A DNA stretch of 64,000 bases from Rhodospirillaceae bacterium. Its GTDB lineage: Bacteria; Pseudomonadota; Alphaproteobacteria; Rhodospirillales; Casp-alpha2. The notes beneath the pieces were generated by a model. That model made no database searches. It was not told the DNA's origin and saw nothing but the letters and a program-made list of their open reading frames with translations. The position numbers and the translations under genes were made by a program. Numbering within the stretch: the first letter of the stretch is position 1; the number at the start of each line of letters is the position of its first letter. The stretch is taken from NCBI GenBank assembly GCA_018665815.1, contig JABJBP010000021.1, forward strand, positions 122,934 through 186,933. Reading direction: 5' to 3'. Shown one piece after another: positions 34,920 through 44,324 of the stretch.

Positions 34920-35906
34920 TTATTTGCAGTTGTACTTGATACCGTTTCCGGCGTCGATTTTGCGAATAACGGCCCAGTCGGTTTTATGCTGGATGCCGAT
35001 GAAGCGATCTTCTTTCTTGAACTCTTTTTTCAGTTCGGAGCCTTCCCAAGGGAAGGTGAAGAACGCCTGCTTAACCTTCGCAACCACTTCCGGATGCAGG
35101 TTGTGGGCATGTCCATAACCCGTCGTCGGGAAGGTTTGCGATTTGTAGATAGTCCGGATTTTTGAAGGATCCACGACTTTGCGGTCAATCATCCGGTTCA
35201 TCACCGAGTTGGCGACCGATGCGACCTCATAGTCCTTGTTGGCGACACCCATGACGGAGTTGTCATGTTTGCCGGAAAACGTGGTTTTGAAATCTTTCTC
35301 TTTGACCAAACCAAACTCTGATTTCAGCAATGCGGAAGGCGCTTTATTGCCCGAGTTGGACGTCGGCGACGTAAAGGTCATGGTTTTGCCTTTGATATCA
35401 GCCGGCGACATGATTTTTGAATCAGTCGGAACAATGATCTCCATCTCATAACCGAACGAGCCATCTGCCTTCGCCATCATGGCGAAAGGCACAAGGCCGG
35501 CGCAGCTCACTGCAATCGGATTAGAGCCGGTGTTGAAGCCCGCGACATGAAGGCGGCCGGACCGCATGGCTTCCAATTGCGCGGCATTGGACTGAACCGG
35601 GAAAAAGGCAACTTTCTTGCCCGTTGTTTTTTCCATGTGCTTAGTGAAACCATCCCAAACTTTCGCGTACACGGCAGGGTCTTCTACCGGTGTATACGAA
35701 AAAATAATCGTGCTGGGGTTGGCCCAATCTTTGGAATCAAGCGGCAGGTCGGCAGTTTGATCGCGATTGCGGTCACAATACTGTTTGTCCAAGGTGCCGC
35801 GAAAACAATCGGCGGCCGACGCCGTGGTGGTGGCCGCCATGGCAACGACGGCAACGCCCGCCATTGCGGTCATCGTCAGATGTTTCTTGAAAGTCTTACT
35901 GGTCAT
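34920..35906 (-). CDS. phnD: PhnD-type phosphate/phosphonate/phosphite binding protein
   Basis: A 328-residue periplasmic binding protein with a signal peptide (MAGVAVVAMAATTTASAA). The PhnD-family strand FSYTPVEDPAVYAKVWDGFTKHMEKTTG, the ligand-pocket segment TSPTSNSGNKAPSALL (phosphonate oxygen contacts in the family), and VASVANSVMNRMI are present. Cys pairs are near both ends. The start is placed at 35906 because GGGGAG precedes it; the ORF start at 35930 would include that site. It is divergent from glpR, so glycerol-phosphate-like esters are candidate ligands as well as phosphonates. Confidence 0.88.
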   Translation of the reverse strand: MTSKTFKKHLTMTAMAGVAVVAMAATTTASAADCFRGTLDKQYCDRNRDQTADLPLDSKDWANPSTIIFSYTPVEDPAVYAKVWDGFTKHMEKTTGKKVAFFPVQSNAAQLEAMRSGRLHVAGFNTGSNPIAVSCAGLVPFAMMAKADGSFGYEMEIIVPTDSKIMSPADIKGKTMTFTSPTSNSGNKAPSALLKSEFGLVKEKDFKTTFSGKHDNSVMGVANKDYEVASVANSVMNRMIDRKVVDPSKIRTIYKSQTFPTTGYGHAHNLHPEVVAKVKQAFFTFPWEGSELKKEFKKEDRFIGIQHKTDWAVIRKIDAGNGIKYNCK

Positions 35907-35955
35907 TTTTCTCACTCCCCGTGATGTCATTACTTGCGGTGAAACACTGGCTTTT

Positions 35956-36108
35956 CACCCAATTGTCTCACCGATGGAATTGGGTGTGACCACCCATAAA
36001 TTTTCATGGCCATGATCGGGCTGGCGGTCAATGAGAGTCAAGTGGAAATGATCGAAAGTGAAAATTATCTGACGCGAGCCCTTGCACATGACGCGAAACT
36101 GAAAATAT
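35956..36108. promoter_or_regulatory. Divergent control region with DeoR/GlpR-type direct repeats
   Basis: Between phnD and glpR. Three similar units AGTGGAAATGAT (36041-36052), AGTGAAAATTAT (36057-36068) and ACTGAAAATAT (36098-36108) are direct repeats, and an inverted relative ATAAATTTTCAT lies at 35995-36006. TGACGCGA occurs twice (36070-36077, 36089-36096). A perfect 9-bp inverted repeat CACCCAATT/AATTGGGTG (35956-35964 and 35978-35986) could form a hairpin in the phnD leader. Direct repeats with A-rich cores are typical of DeoR-family operators, so GlpR control of both directions is inferred. Confidence 0.5.
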
Positions 36109-36144
36109 GATAAAACGTCACAGTCAGGCACATCGGAAGATCCC

Positions 36145-36912
36145 ATGCAGCTCAATGCCCGCCAACAGAATATCATAGACATGGTCAAGCGACAGGGGTT
36201 CGTTTCAATTGAACCTTTGGCCCACGTGTTTGATGTAACGCCGCAGACTGTTCGCCGCGACATTAATTTTCTATGCGACAATGAGCTTTTACAGCGCTAT
36301 CACGGCGGGGCGGGGTTGCCGACAAGTACAGAGAATGTCGACTACTCGACACGTCAAAATCTTCTCCATGAGGAAAAACAAGGAATCGCTGCGAGTGTTG
36401 CCGCGCAGATCCCTGACAATGCGTCGTTGTTTATCAATATTGGCACAACAAACGAAGAAGTTGCTCGGGCGCTATTGGGGCATAGTGGACTTAGGATCAT
36501 TACCAATAATCTGAATGTTGCCCACACATTAAGCGCCCGCGGCGATTTCGAAGTTATCGTCGCGGGGGGCGTGGTACGAAGCCGCGACCGCGGTATCGTC
36601 GGTGAAGCGACAATGGATTTCATTGGCCAGTTCAAGGTCGATTTTGGCATTATCGGCATCAGCGGTATTGATTTGGATGGCACACTATTAGATTTCGATT
36701 ATCGCGAAGTGCGCGTCGCCCAGACCATCATTAAGCATTCACGGCGAGTTTATCTCGTTACCGATCATTCAAAATTCGGCCGCAACGCGATGGTGCGCCT
36801 TGGCGATATAAGCGAAATTTCAGCAATCTTTACAGATCAACAACCACCACCTGAATTCACTGAGGTTGCGGACGCCGCTGGTACGGCCATTCACATTGCG
36901 CAGGGCAATTAA
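36145..36912 (+). CDS. glpR: DeoR/GlpR family transcriptional regulator
   Basis: A 255-residue DeoR-family repressor: N-terminal helix-turn-helix ([48 protein letters not shown]) and a C-terminal sugar-phosphate isomerase-like sensor domain with [15 protein letters not shown] and [19 protein letters not shown]. GlpR responds to glycerol-3-phosphate. It is divergent from the phn transporter and 240 bp upstream of glpD on the same strand, which supports the glycerol-phosphate assignment. Confidence 0.88.
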   Translation: MQLNARQQNIIDMVKRQGFVSIEPLAHVFDVTPQTVRRDINFLCDNELLQRYHGGAGLPTSTENVDYSTRQNLLHEEKQGIAASVAAQIPDNASLFINIGTTNEEVARALLGHSGLRIITNNLNVAHTLSARGDFEVIVAGGVVRSRDRGIVGEATMDFIGQFKVDFGIIGISGIDLDGTLLDFDYREVRVAQTIIKHSRRVYLVTDHSKFGRNAMVRLGDISEISAIFTDQQPPPEFTEVADAAGTAIHIAQGN

Positions 36913-37072
36913 TTGTACGCGCGTTGGGTGAAAGCAGATCTAGCGCCCGAGCATTTGTCGGATAGCCTTTTTATCGGATAGCCTTGCCTCAGCGAAATAA
37001 CGAAACTCAACACTCAACGTCGCCAACGCAAAACCAAACTCGCCACAATAATCATCTCCTTTACATGAAATG

Positions 37073-37131
37073 TTCATATTTGAAAATTCCTAGCATTCCT
37101 GTGTTTGAAATATTACATTTCTGTTCGAAAC
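37073..37131. promoter_or_regulatory. Candidate operators upstream of glpD
   Basis: A perfect inverted repeat GAAAT-ATTAC-ATTTC (37107-37121) is set in A/T-rich sequence that also contains TTCATATTTGAAAAT (37073-37087) and GTTCGAAAC (37123-37131). The core resembles the repeats upstream of glpR. The rest of the 240-bp gap includes a duplicated TCGGATAGCCTT at about 36957-36985 and shows no gene. Confidence 0.35.
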
Positions 37132-37152
37132 AGTACGCACGCGTCGTGACGG

Positions 37153-38673
37153 ATGAAAATGAGTTTAGATCGAGTTTTTGATATTCTGGTGATCGGTGGT
37201 GGCATCAACGGCACTGGTATTGCCTTGGATGCTGCTGGTCGCGGGCTTGATGTTGCGCTGGCAGAACAAGGCGATTTAGCGGGGAAAACCTCTTGGGTCA
37301 GTTCCAAGATGATCCACGGTGGTCTTCGCTATTTGGAGCACTACGAGTTCCGTCTGGTCCGCGAAGCATTGGCCGAACGCGAAGTTCTGCAAGCCAAAGC
37401 ACCGCATCTGATCCAGCCGCTTCGATTGTTACTACCACATACTGCCCAAGCACGCCCTGCCTGGATGATCCGCTTGGGCCTATTTTTATACGATCACTTG
37501 AGCCGGCGACGCAGCCTTCCCGGATGTGAGACTATCGATCTCAACCTCCACCAAGCGGGGGCAGTTCTCGCGCCAACAATCAAGCGGGCTTTCGCCTATT
37601 CGGATTGCAAGGTTGACGATTCACGACTTGTCATCGCCAATGCCATGGGTGCCCAAAAACTCGGCGCACAAATCCTTCCACGCCACCAAGTTGTGCACGC
37701 GCAGCGGATTTATGGTCAATGGCAGGCAACGCTGCGAAATGCCGAAACAGGAGAAACCTCCAATATCAGAGCAAATGTTCTGGTTAATGCGGCCGGGCCA
37801 GGCGCCGAAATGTTTTTGAATTCTGCTGTCCCCAATTCCAGCAAAAACCGCGTTCGCCTAGTCAAGGGCAGTCATATTGTCATCCCAAAGATTTACGATG
37901 GCCCCGAAGCGTTCATTTTGCAAAACACAGATGATCGTGTTGTTTTTGTCATTCCCTTCGAAGAAATATTCTCACTGATCGGAACGACCGACATCAACGT
38001 CAACTCGGAAAGCGAAGGCGCGGAAATCACACCGGAAGAGACCGAGTATCTCTGTCAGGCAGTGAACGCTTATATGCGAAAACCGATTGGTGCGGACGAC
38101 GTTGTGTGGTCATTTGCTGGCGCGCGCCCCTTATTCGATGATGGAAAATCCGACCCTGCAGCGGTGACCCGCGACTACGTAATTGAGCTGAACGCGCCAG
38201 ACGGCACGGCACCGTTATTGTCCATTTTCGGCGGAAAAATCACAACATACCGTCGCCTCGCAGAAGCCGCATTGGCGAAACTTGCGCCCTATTTGCCTAC
38301 CAAGGGGCGGCCTTGGACTGCCGCCGCGTCACTTCCGGGTGGCGATATAGAAAACATGGATGTCGCGGCTTTCCTAACCACCCTGGAGCATGATTTTCCT
38401 GGCATCGCCCCACATTTACTGGCGCCGCTAGCCAGCCGACACGGCACGCAAGTTCGTGAAGTTCTAGGAGACGCTAAGGTTACGGCCGATCTTGGAAGAC
38501 ACTTTGGCGCCGGTCTGACGGCCCGCGAAGTTGATTACATGCTCAACAACGAATGGGCCCTTTCGGCAGATGACGTATTGTGGCGTCGATCAAAATCCGG
38601 GCTGCGCATGAACGAAAATGAACAACGGGTACTCGCAGAGTTTATCGTCGGCCAGAGCCGCGATGCGGCCTGA
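37153..38673 (+). CDS. glpD: Aerobic glycerol-3-phosphate dehydrogenase
   Basis: A 506-residue FAD enzyme. The dinucleotide motif VIGGGINGTGIALDAAGRG is at about 13-31, KTSWVSSKMIHGGLRYLE follows, FGGKITTYRRLAEAAL closes the FAD domain and a C-terminal helical domain is present. It oxidises glycerol-3-phosphate to dihydroxyacetone phosphate at the inner membrane and passes electrons to quinone. Two near starts (37153 and 37159) are possible. glpK and glpF are absent nearby; the aquaglyceroporin at 58 kb is in a different operon. Confidence 0.93.
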   Translation: MKMSLDRVFDILVIGGGINGTGIALDAAGRGLDVALAEQGDLAGKTSWVSSKMIHGGLRYLEHYEFRLVREALAEREVLQAKAPHLIQPLRLLLPHTAQARPAWMIRLGLFLYDHLSRRRSLPGCETIDLNLHQAGAVLAPTIKRAFAYSDCKVDDSRLVIANAMGAQKLGAQILPRHQVVHAQRIYGQWQATLRNAETGETSNIRANVLVNAAGPGAEMFLNSAVPNSSKNRVRLVKGSHIVIPKIYDGPEAFILQNTDDRVVFVIPFEEIFSLIGTTDINVNSESEGAEITPEETEYLCQAVNAYMRKPIGADDVVWSFAGARPLFDDGKSDPAAVTRDYVIELNAPDGTAPLLSIFGGKITTYRRLAEAALAKLAPYLPTKGRPWTAAASLPGGDIENMDVAAFLTTLEHDFPGIAPHLLAPLASRHGTQVREVLGDAKVTADLGRHFGAGLTAREVDYMLNNEWALSADDVLWRRSKSGLRMNENEQRVLAEFIVGQSRDAA

Positions 38674-38760
38674 TCGCGGCTTCGTTACGGTGAAGTCATT
38701 TGATTCCAGTTTGCGAACCCCCATATTGTTAGGGAACGACAACCGACGGAACTGATCAAT

Positions 38761-39402
38761 ATGTTTGCTTTCATGTCTCGCTTGAAACCCGATATGCCAT
38801 CTGCGGACGATGCCTTGCCAGGGCGCGACACCGCCATGCCTGTTGTCGAACCGCACGTCGTCAACGGCCATCCATTGACCGCGCCCTATCCAGAAGGGAT
38901 GGCGCAAGCGATGTTTGGGTTGGGTTGCTTTTGGGGCGCCGAGCGCATGTTTTGGCAATTGCCAGGCGTATACGTAACAGCATCAGGATACGCCGCCGGC
39001 CATACGCACAATCCGACATACGAAGAAGTTTGTTCCGGCCGTACAGGACACAACGAAGTTGTGTTGGTGGTTTTTGATCCGGAATTGGTATCCTATGACG
39101 ACCTCCTGAAGACCTTCTGGGAGGGCCATGACCCGACCCAGGGCATGCGCCAAGGGAACGATGTCGGCACTCAATACCGCTCGGGAATTTACTGTTATGG
39201 CAGTGAACAGGTTGAAGTTGCGGAAGCAAGCCGCAAGGTATTCAACAAAAACCTCAAAGAAGCCGGCTACAATGCCATCACCACAGAAATTCTCGAGGCG
39301 CCGGAATTTTACTTCGCCGAGACCTATCATCAGCAATACCTGGGACGGAACCCTGGGGGATATTGTGGTTTGGGTGGGACGGGCGTGCGTTGTGGTTTGT
39401 AA
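38761..39402 (+). CDS. msrA: Peptide-methionine (S)-S-oxide reductase MsrA
   Basis: A 213-residue MsrA with the catalytic motif GCFWGAE at about residues 57-63, [39 protein letters not shown], and C-terminal resolving cysteines in [14 protein letters not shown]. The N-terminal about 45 residues match the longer MsrA subgroup. It repairs oxidised methionine using thioredoxin. It follows glpD after 87 bp. Confidence 0.94.
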   Translation: MFAFMSRLKPDMPSADDALPGRDTAMPVVEPHVVNGHPLTAPYPEGMAQAMFGLGCFWGAERMFWQLPGVYVTASGYAAGHTHNPTYEEVCSGRTGHNEVVLVVFDPELVSYDDLLKTFWEGHDPTQGMRQGNDVGTQYRSGIYCYGSEQVEVAEASRKVFNKNLKEAGYNAITTEILEAPEFYFAETYHQQYLGRNPGGYCGLGGTGVRCGL

Positions 39403-39405
39403 GTG

Positions 39406-40038
39406 TTAGCGTCGTGTCGCTGAAGGCTGGAGGTTGCTAAGTTCCTTCATTTCATCTCCAGCCAATAATGCGGGATTAGAGAGATAATCGAGAACCATTT
39501 CAAACGCGTCGTCGCCCCAAAATATCTCTCCGTCGATGACAAAACTTGGAACGCCGAACACGCCTTTGGAAATCGCATCATCGCCATTGGCGAGAAGTGC
39601 CGCTTTCACAGCTGGATCAGCTGTTCGCGTATCGCCATCGTCAATGCCGAGCGCAGACTGAATTCCAACCCAACCTTCTTCGTTGTCCGGCGCCAGTCCC
39701 TCGACCCAGATGCAATGAAAAATTCTCTGCACAGTCGCGAGATCTGCACCAAAAGATATTGCCAAGCGCAGTGCACGAAGTGGATTGAAGGGATGTTGCT
39801 TGGGCGTTTTGTAGGGGATCCCAGCTTTTCGGGCGCGCCACAGGCTATGGCGGAACGTAAATACTTTCTTTGAGGGAATCTCAGCCGGGCCCAATTGACC
39901 CCAATGATTCAATAAGCCCGCGAACAAGGTTGGCCTACAAGTCAGATCCACATCACTCGGCAATTCGCCTAGTCGCGTCGCTTGCATGTATGCGAAAGGC
40001 GATATGACGTCGTAGTACCAAATTACCGGCTTCGCCAT
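39406..40038 (-). CDS. 2-hydroxychromene-2-carboxylate isomerase / DsbA-family (kappa-GST-like)
   Basis: A 210-residue thioredoxin-fold protein with DsbA-like layout: IWYYDVISPFAYMQATRL near the N-terminus (the first residue pair SP replaces the CxxC), a helical insert, and FGVPSFVIDGEIFWGDD with the conserved cis-Pro. These features match NahD-type glutathione-dependent isomerases. It lies 4 bp downstream of the HpaB-like gene, so both may act in breakdown of an aromatic compound. Confidence 0.85.
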   Translation of the reverse strand: MAKPVIWYYDVISPFAYMQATRLGELPSDVDLTCRPTLFAGLLNHWGQLGPAEIPSKKVFTFRHSLWRARKAGIPYKTPKQHPFNPLRALRLAISFGADLATVQRIFHCIWVEGLAPDNEEGWVGIQSALGIDDGDTRTADPAVKAALLANGDDAISKGVFGVPSFVIDGEIFWGDDAFEMVLDYLSNPALLAGDEMKELSNLQPSATRR

Positions 40039-40042
40039 CGTA

Positions 40043-41629
40043 CTACTCCGCCGCAGGCTTCATGGGATTGGCCAAGGCCACCGGCGAAGCGTCAGGGTCG
40101 AAATTAAGTTGTGGTGTCTCGGGCACCTGACAACCAACGGGGCAGCAGCGGGCCAGCTGACGGTCACGGCTGACAGACTTACCCTCCACGGCGGCCGCGC
40201 CGCGATCAATGAGCTTCTTCACTAACTCAACTCGGTCTTCAATCGGGTAATAGCGATAAATTTCACGCTTCATGGCTTCCGGTGAGCCGCCACCGTGCAA
40301 TGAAATTACAGAGTACCATCCCGCTTCATCAGATGCGGTAAGATCCTCCATCATACGTGCAACGGCCATACGCTTCTCATGCGGCACGTCGGGTCGGGTT
40401 TCCAGCATAGCGGCAAGATCGCCGGCGGTTTCTGGATTGTGGTCTTCATCCGGCCCCGGAAGTGTCACGATGAGCCCGCCCGACACTTCGTGAGCAAGGC
40501 GCTGCATGTCGTAAATTTGAGTCGCCAGCAACAATTTGCCGACATTGGCAAACACGCCGTCTGGTTGGAAATTTCCCGACGGGTCCTGAAAACCATAAAC
40601 GGAGGCCGCCACACCAGTGGCATAGAACCCCTCAACGATTTTGATCAATTCAACCATGCGATCGCGAAGGTGCGGGACGGTTTCTGTACTCAAACCATTT
40701 GCTTCGGTCATCAGCACGCCGGCACCAATCAGCAAGTCGCCGAAGCCAGCCCGCGCACCAATACAGCTATGGCGATGATGGGTGGCATAAATACGGGTCA
40801 ACAAATGGGAATATTGCCATTCCCCGGCTAGGAACACCCGATCCCACGGCACAAATACGTCATCAAAGATCACTACGCCGGTGGATTGCCCATATTGGCC
40901 TGAGAACTTGGCCGCCGGATTCCCTGGCCTGCCTGCTGGCCGGGCCACGATAGTGATACCTTCGGCGTCTACCGGAACGGCGCAGCACACTGCGAAATCG
41001 GCATCCGCCTCGGTCATGTTCCGGCACGGCATGACTAAGAACTCATGCATATACGGCGCGCCCGTGACGATGGCTTTGGCACCTCGAATGACGATGCCGT
41101 CCTTCCGGCGTTCCTTTATATGAACATAGGAATCCGCGTTAGATTGTTGATGTGGCCTGAGAGACCGGTCACCTTTTCCATCGGTCATTGCTATACCAAG
41201 GGTGAGGTCCTTTTCTTGCACCTCATGGAGGTAGGCCAAAAACCGGGCATGGATATCTGTGCCGTTTTCTGCATCCATCAAGTGGGTGACTTGAAAAAGC
41301 GCATTGAACCCATCGTGGTTAAGGTAACGCTGCACACAACCGCCCTCACGGCAAAGCAGACGTACAGCTTCGAGCTTATTGATCAAATCCTGAGGCGTTC
41401 GGTTGATGTGGAGCATCCGATTGACCTCGGTGCCCGACGTGTGCTGATCGGCAATCATCAGCGGCCTGTAGCGTTCATCAAGAGCAAAATCGTAGGTCAG
41501 CCCAACAGCGTTAACGCCAGGTGCCAGAACTGGGGCATCTGCGACTGAATCAATGCGTTCACCATCCACGAACACGCGCGGGCGCAACGCGCGTAGTGAC
41601 TCCCGATATCCATCACTGGATAAAAACAT
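40043..41629 (-). CDS. 4-hydroxyphenylacetate 3-hydroxylase (HpaB) family oxygenase
   Basis: A 528-residue flavin-dependent acyl-CoA-dehydrogenase-fold monooxygenase. The family blocks include SLRPHQQSNADSYVHIKERR with the RGAKAIVTGAP strand, CCAVPVDAEGITIVARPA, FDDVFVPWDRVFLAGEW, and the helical domain HHRHSCIGARAGFGDLLIGAG. Related 4-hydroxybutyryl-CoA dehydratases bind a 4Fe-4S cluster, but here the aligned last Cys is Ala, so hydroxylation is more likely. The ATG at 41629 follows GGGAGG. It leads a two-gene unit with the isomerase. No reductase partner (HpaC) is nearby. Confidence 0.85.
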   Translation of the reverse strand: MFLSSDGYRESLRALRPRVFVDGERIDSVADAPVLAPGVNAVGLTYDFALDERYRPLMIADQHTSGTEVNRMLHINRTPQDLINKLEAVRLLCREGGCVQRYLNHDGFNALFQVTHLMDAENGTDIHARFLAYLHEVQEKDLTLGIAMTDGKGDRSLRPHQQSNADSYVHIKERRKDGIVIRGAKAIVTGAPYMHEFLVMPCRNMTEADADFAVCCAVPVDAEGITIVARPAGRPGNPAAKFSGQYGQSTGVVIFDDVFVPWDRVFLAGEWQYSHLLTRIYATHHRHSCIGARAGFGDLLIGAGVLMTEANGLSTETVPHLRDRMVELIKIVEGFYATGVAASVYGFQDPSGNFQPDGVFANVGKLLLATQIYDMQRLAHEVSGGLIVTLPGPDEDHNPETAGDLAAMLETRPDVPHEKRMAVARMMEDLTASDEAGWYSVISLHGGGSPEAMKREIYRYYPIEDRVELVKKLIDRGAAAVEGKSVSRDRQLARCCPVGCQVPETPQLNFDPDASPVALANPMKPAAE

Positions 41630-41670
41630 GATGCATCCTCCCAACTCTAAAGCGGGTATTTTAGTTTATG

Positions 41671-41693
41671 TTGACGTTAACGTAAACGTTAGC
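41671..41693. promoter_or_regulatory. Palindromic operator-like site upstream of the HpaB-like gene
   Basis: TAACGTAAACGTTA (41678-41691) is a perfect 6-bp inverted repeat with a 2-base centre, inside a longer ACGTTAACGTAAACGTTA block. It lies about 45 bases upstream of the start codon, where a repressor or MerR/TetR-type regulator would act. Similar ACGT-based palindromes occur in catabolic regulons of Proteobacteria. Confidence 0.5.
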
Positions 41694-41697
41694 TTAA

Positions 41698-42742
41698 TCA
41701 GAAAAACGCCTGAAATGATGCACTCACCGAGCCAAACCGGCTAGCACGATCCTGGCCGTCAAATTCTTTTGTCCGCAACGCATTGGTGTAGGCCAATGTA
41801 AAACGGCCGTAGATAAGAGCAACGCCGACCGTCAAATCGGCGACCCAGTGCTTCTTATCAACGCTATGGCTATCGCGGAATGTATTACCGTCGAGAAAAA
41901 TATTGTGTGCGACAAACCGACCATCGGCCGTGAAAAAGGCGTAGGCGCTAAAATCGCCTTTGGGACGTGACCCCAGTGAGCTCAAAGGTTGCGATCCATG
42001 GATTAGTCCAGGAGGCCCAAAATCTCGCGGTAGATTGTAACCAAACCGCACTGCGCCCCCCGCGCCGGCTTGCGTCATCACATTGCCAAGACTGGCGCCC
42101 ATCCTCGGTATGAAATCCGCTTCGAAATACTCCCCGTGCGGGATGGGATCTCGGCGCCGCCATTTGCGCTCATAGTTCAGTAATATACCGGGCTCCGTTT
42201 TCAGCTGATTGTCCCAGCCGCGAAACGGATCAATGAGCCGAGCCTCATGGATGAAATCCTGGGCTTCCTCGCCTAAGGATTCAGGCCCGACAATGCCCAG
42301 GCTCAACTCAACGGATTCGGACACCTTCCGAGTGCGGTCATTTGGATCAGCCGTCACGGTATGAATGGATAACGACCCGTAGAGCCATCCGGCATAGGGC
42401 CGGTCATCAGATATCAAATCAGTCGCGAGGCGATTCTCTGGTGTATATTTCCTGACCAAGTGCCTACCCAAATCGCGTTCTTTCGCGATTATATTCTTGG
42501 GCAACGGTTTGAAGCAGGCCTTGGACAACACCCAATGGCTCCCAAACATTGTCACCTTCCGGCGACAACCAAGAAATACGCAAGCCACTGCTGTAATGAC
42601 GATCCGTGCCAGCAAAAAGATCGTTCTCATGCTGAATCGAAAATGTGCCCAACTCCGACTTGCCACTCGCCACATCCCCATCGGCATGAGCAATGGACAG
42701 GCCGCAAGCGACGGTCAGAAAAATAAGAAATAGCCTCGTCAT
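41698..42742 (-). pseudogene. LpxR-like (DUF2219) outer-membrane protein with a one-base frameshift
   Basis: The N-terminal piece (Met at 42742) has a signal peptide (LFLIFLTVACGLSIAHA) and the DUF2219 motif ENDLFAGTDRHYSSGLRISW. It meets a TAG after RERTRFG at about 42464. Reading one base later continues the same family: KYTPENRL, DDRPYAGWLYGSLSIHT, GPESLGEEAQDFIH and the final strand SASFQAFF ending in Phe, as outer-membrane barrels do. Removing one G from the GGG at about 42467-42469 joins both parts into about 347 residues, the normal LpxR length. LpxR removes 3-prime acyl chains of lipid A. Whether the shift is real or a base-call error cannot be decided here. Confidence 0.85.
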
Positions 42743-42849
42743 CCCGATCATATTAACCGCCAAGGAATCCGGGTGAAAGAGCAGCGTGATTCAATGCGCC
42801 TAGGTTGCTAATGTCGAGCAAATCGTAGGCCATTCAAAGGAAATTTAGG

Positions 42850-43377
42850 ATGCTTTACACTCTCGGTGACGGAGACGTCCAGACAGCTGGTGATGATTGT
42901 TGGGTCGCGCCGAACGCAACGTTGATCGGAAAAGTGATTGTCGAAAAGGATTCAAGTGTATGGTTCGGGGCGGTTTTACGTGGTGACAACGAACCGATTA
43001 TTCTCGGAGAGGGCTCGAACGTTCAAGATGGCTGCGTCCTGCACACCGACCCCGGATACCCACTACAATTGGAACGCCATGTCACGGTCGGACATATGGT
43101 GATGCTGCATGGTTGCACCATCGGCGCGGGCACGCTCGTTGGAGTCGGATCCATTGTCTTAAACGGCGCAGTCGTTGGCGCCAATTGTTTGCTCGGCGCG
43201 GGCACATTGATCCCGGAAGGTAAGGAAATTCCACCAAACTCGGTCGTCATGGGCGCGCCCGGAAAGATCGTCCGTGATGTCGGTGAGAAAGAGCAAGATA
43301 TGTTGAAATATGCCCACCTACACTATATCGAAAAATATAAACGCTATCGTGACGATCTCCGCGAAGATATTCGATAG
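42850..43377 (+). CDS. Gamma carbonic anhydrase family protein
   Basis: A 175-residue left-handed beta-helix protein with hexapeptide repeats ([37 protein letters not shown]). Three His that could bind Zn or Fe are in HTD and GHMVMLH, as in gamma carbonic anhydrases. Such proteins also occur as complex I-associated subunits. It is alone, divergent from the LpxR-like gene. Confidence 0.9.
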   Translation: MLYTLGDGDVQTAGDDCWVAPNATLIGKVIVEKDSSVWFGAVLRGDNEPIILGEGSNVQDGCVLHTDPGYPLQLERHVTVGHMVMLHGCTIGAGTLVGVGSIVLNGAVVGANCLLGAGTLIPEGKEIPPNSVVMGAPGKIVRDVGEKEQDMLKYAHLHYIEKYKRYRDDLREDIR

Positions 43378-43531
43378 ATCGCATGCTACATTCACTCTCA
43401 ATATTTAAGTCGCTGATTTAAATAAATAACGTTGTTGGGTAAGAAGCCCTCTCTTTCCTGATGATATGGCTTTCTAGGAAAACGAATGCTACGATAAATC
43501 CTATCGGCAGCACACGTTCAGGAAGATCACC

Positions 43532-44284
43532 ATGCCCGATATAAATATTTCTGGCGCCATACGCCTGCCAAAAGCGGTTGCCAAACCGAAACCGGCTAGT
43601 TCGCCCTGCGCTGCCTGCACCATCCGCGATTTAGCGGTGTGCTCAGCACTCGAAGGTACGGAATTGGACCGATTGAACGCTATTCGGATGCCCGCTCAGA
43701 TGACGGGTGGTGGCACTTTGTTCGATGAAGGCGCTACTGCGGATTACGTTTACAATCTGACCGTCGGCACAATGAAACTTTATCGACTGCTTCCCGATGG
43801 ACGGCGGCAGATTACAGGCTTTGTTTATCCGGGCGATTTTCTTGGGCTCGCTAATAATGGCGAGCGTGCCTACACAGCGGAAGCCCTGTCAGATATCTCG
43901 CTTTGCAAATTCAAACGCGGTCAACTGGAAAATCTATTCAATGAATTTCCGAAACTGAAAGATCGACTTCTTGGCATATCGCGCGACGAATTGGTCGCAG
44001 CGCAAGCGCAGATGCTACTACTTGGCCGAAAAACGGCACGTGAACGAATAGCCTCGTTTATCATTGCAACGATTGAGCGCGCCGAACTGATGGGGCTGCC
44101 GACCAATCCAATTGAGGTGCCCATGAGCCGAAATGACATTGGAGATTATCTCGGACTAACCACGGAGACTGTCAGCCGAACGTTGACGCGTTTAAAACAG
44201 ACGAAAATGATATCGCTGCCCGCCAATAAACAGATTGGTATTATTGACCGCGACGGATTGACTAAGATCGCGGAAGGATTTTGA
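43532..44284 (+). CDS. FNR-type oxygen-responsive transcription regulator
   Basis: A 250-residue Crp/Fnr protein with all four cysteines expected for an oxygen-labile 4Fe-4S cluster: C26, C29, C37 in PCAACTIRDLAVC and C125 in ISLCKFKRG. The recognition helix is LGLTTETVSRTLTRL with the E-x2-S-R residues that read TTGAT half sites. It should act as an anaerobic regulator (FnrL/FnrN type). The neighbourhood of iron-sulfur protein genes downstream (CDGSH) and molybdoenzymes at 55-62 kb would fit such control, but I found no clear TTGAT-N4-ATCAA site by eye. Confidence 0.9.
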   Translation: MPDINISGAIRLPKAVAKPKPASSPCAACTIRDLAVCSALEGTELDRLNAIRMPAQMTGGGTLFDEGATADYVYNLTVGTMKLYRLLPDGRRQITGFVYPGDFLGLANNGERAYTAEALSDISLCKFKRGQLENLFNEFPKLKDRLLGISRDELVAAQAQMLLLGRKTARERIASFIIATIERAELMGLPTNPIEVPMSRNDIGDYLGLTTETVSRTLTRLKQTKMISLPANKQIGIIDRDGLTKIAEGF

Positions 44285-44324
44285 ATTTCCGTATTTATTG
44301 CCCGGAGACTGATTTTTTACGATT

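Noticed and set aside
40043..41629. 4-hydroxybutyryl-CoA dehydratase
   Set aside because: The position aligned to the last cluster Cys of AbfD is Ala in HHRHSCIGARAG, so an HpaB-type hydroxylase is preferred.
43378..43531. FNR box (TTGAT-N4-ATCAA) for autoregulation of the FNR-type gene
   Set aside because: No acceptable match was found by eye in this gap or upstream of the molybdoenzymes.
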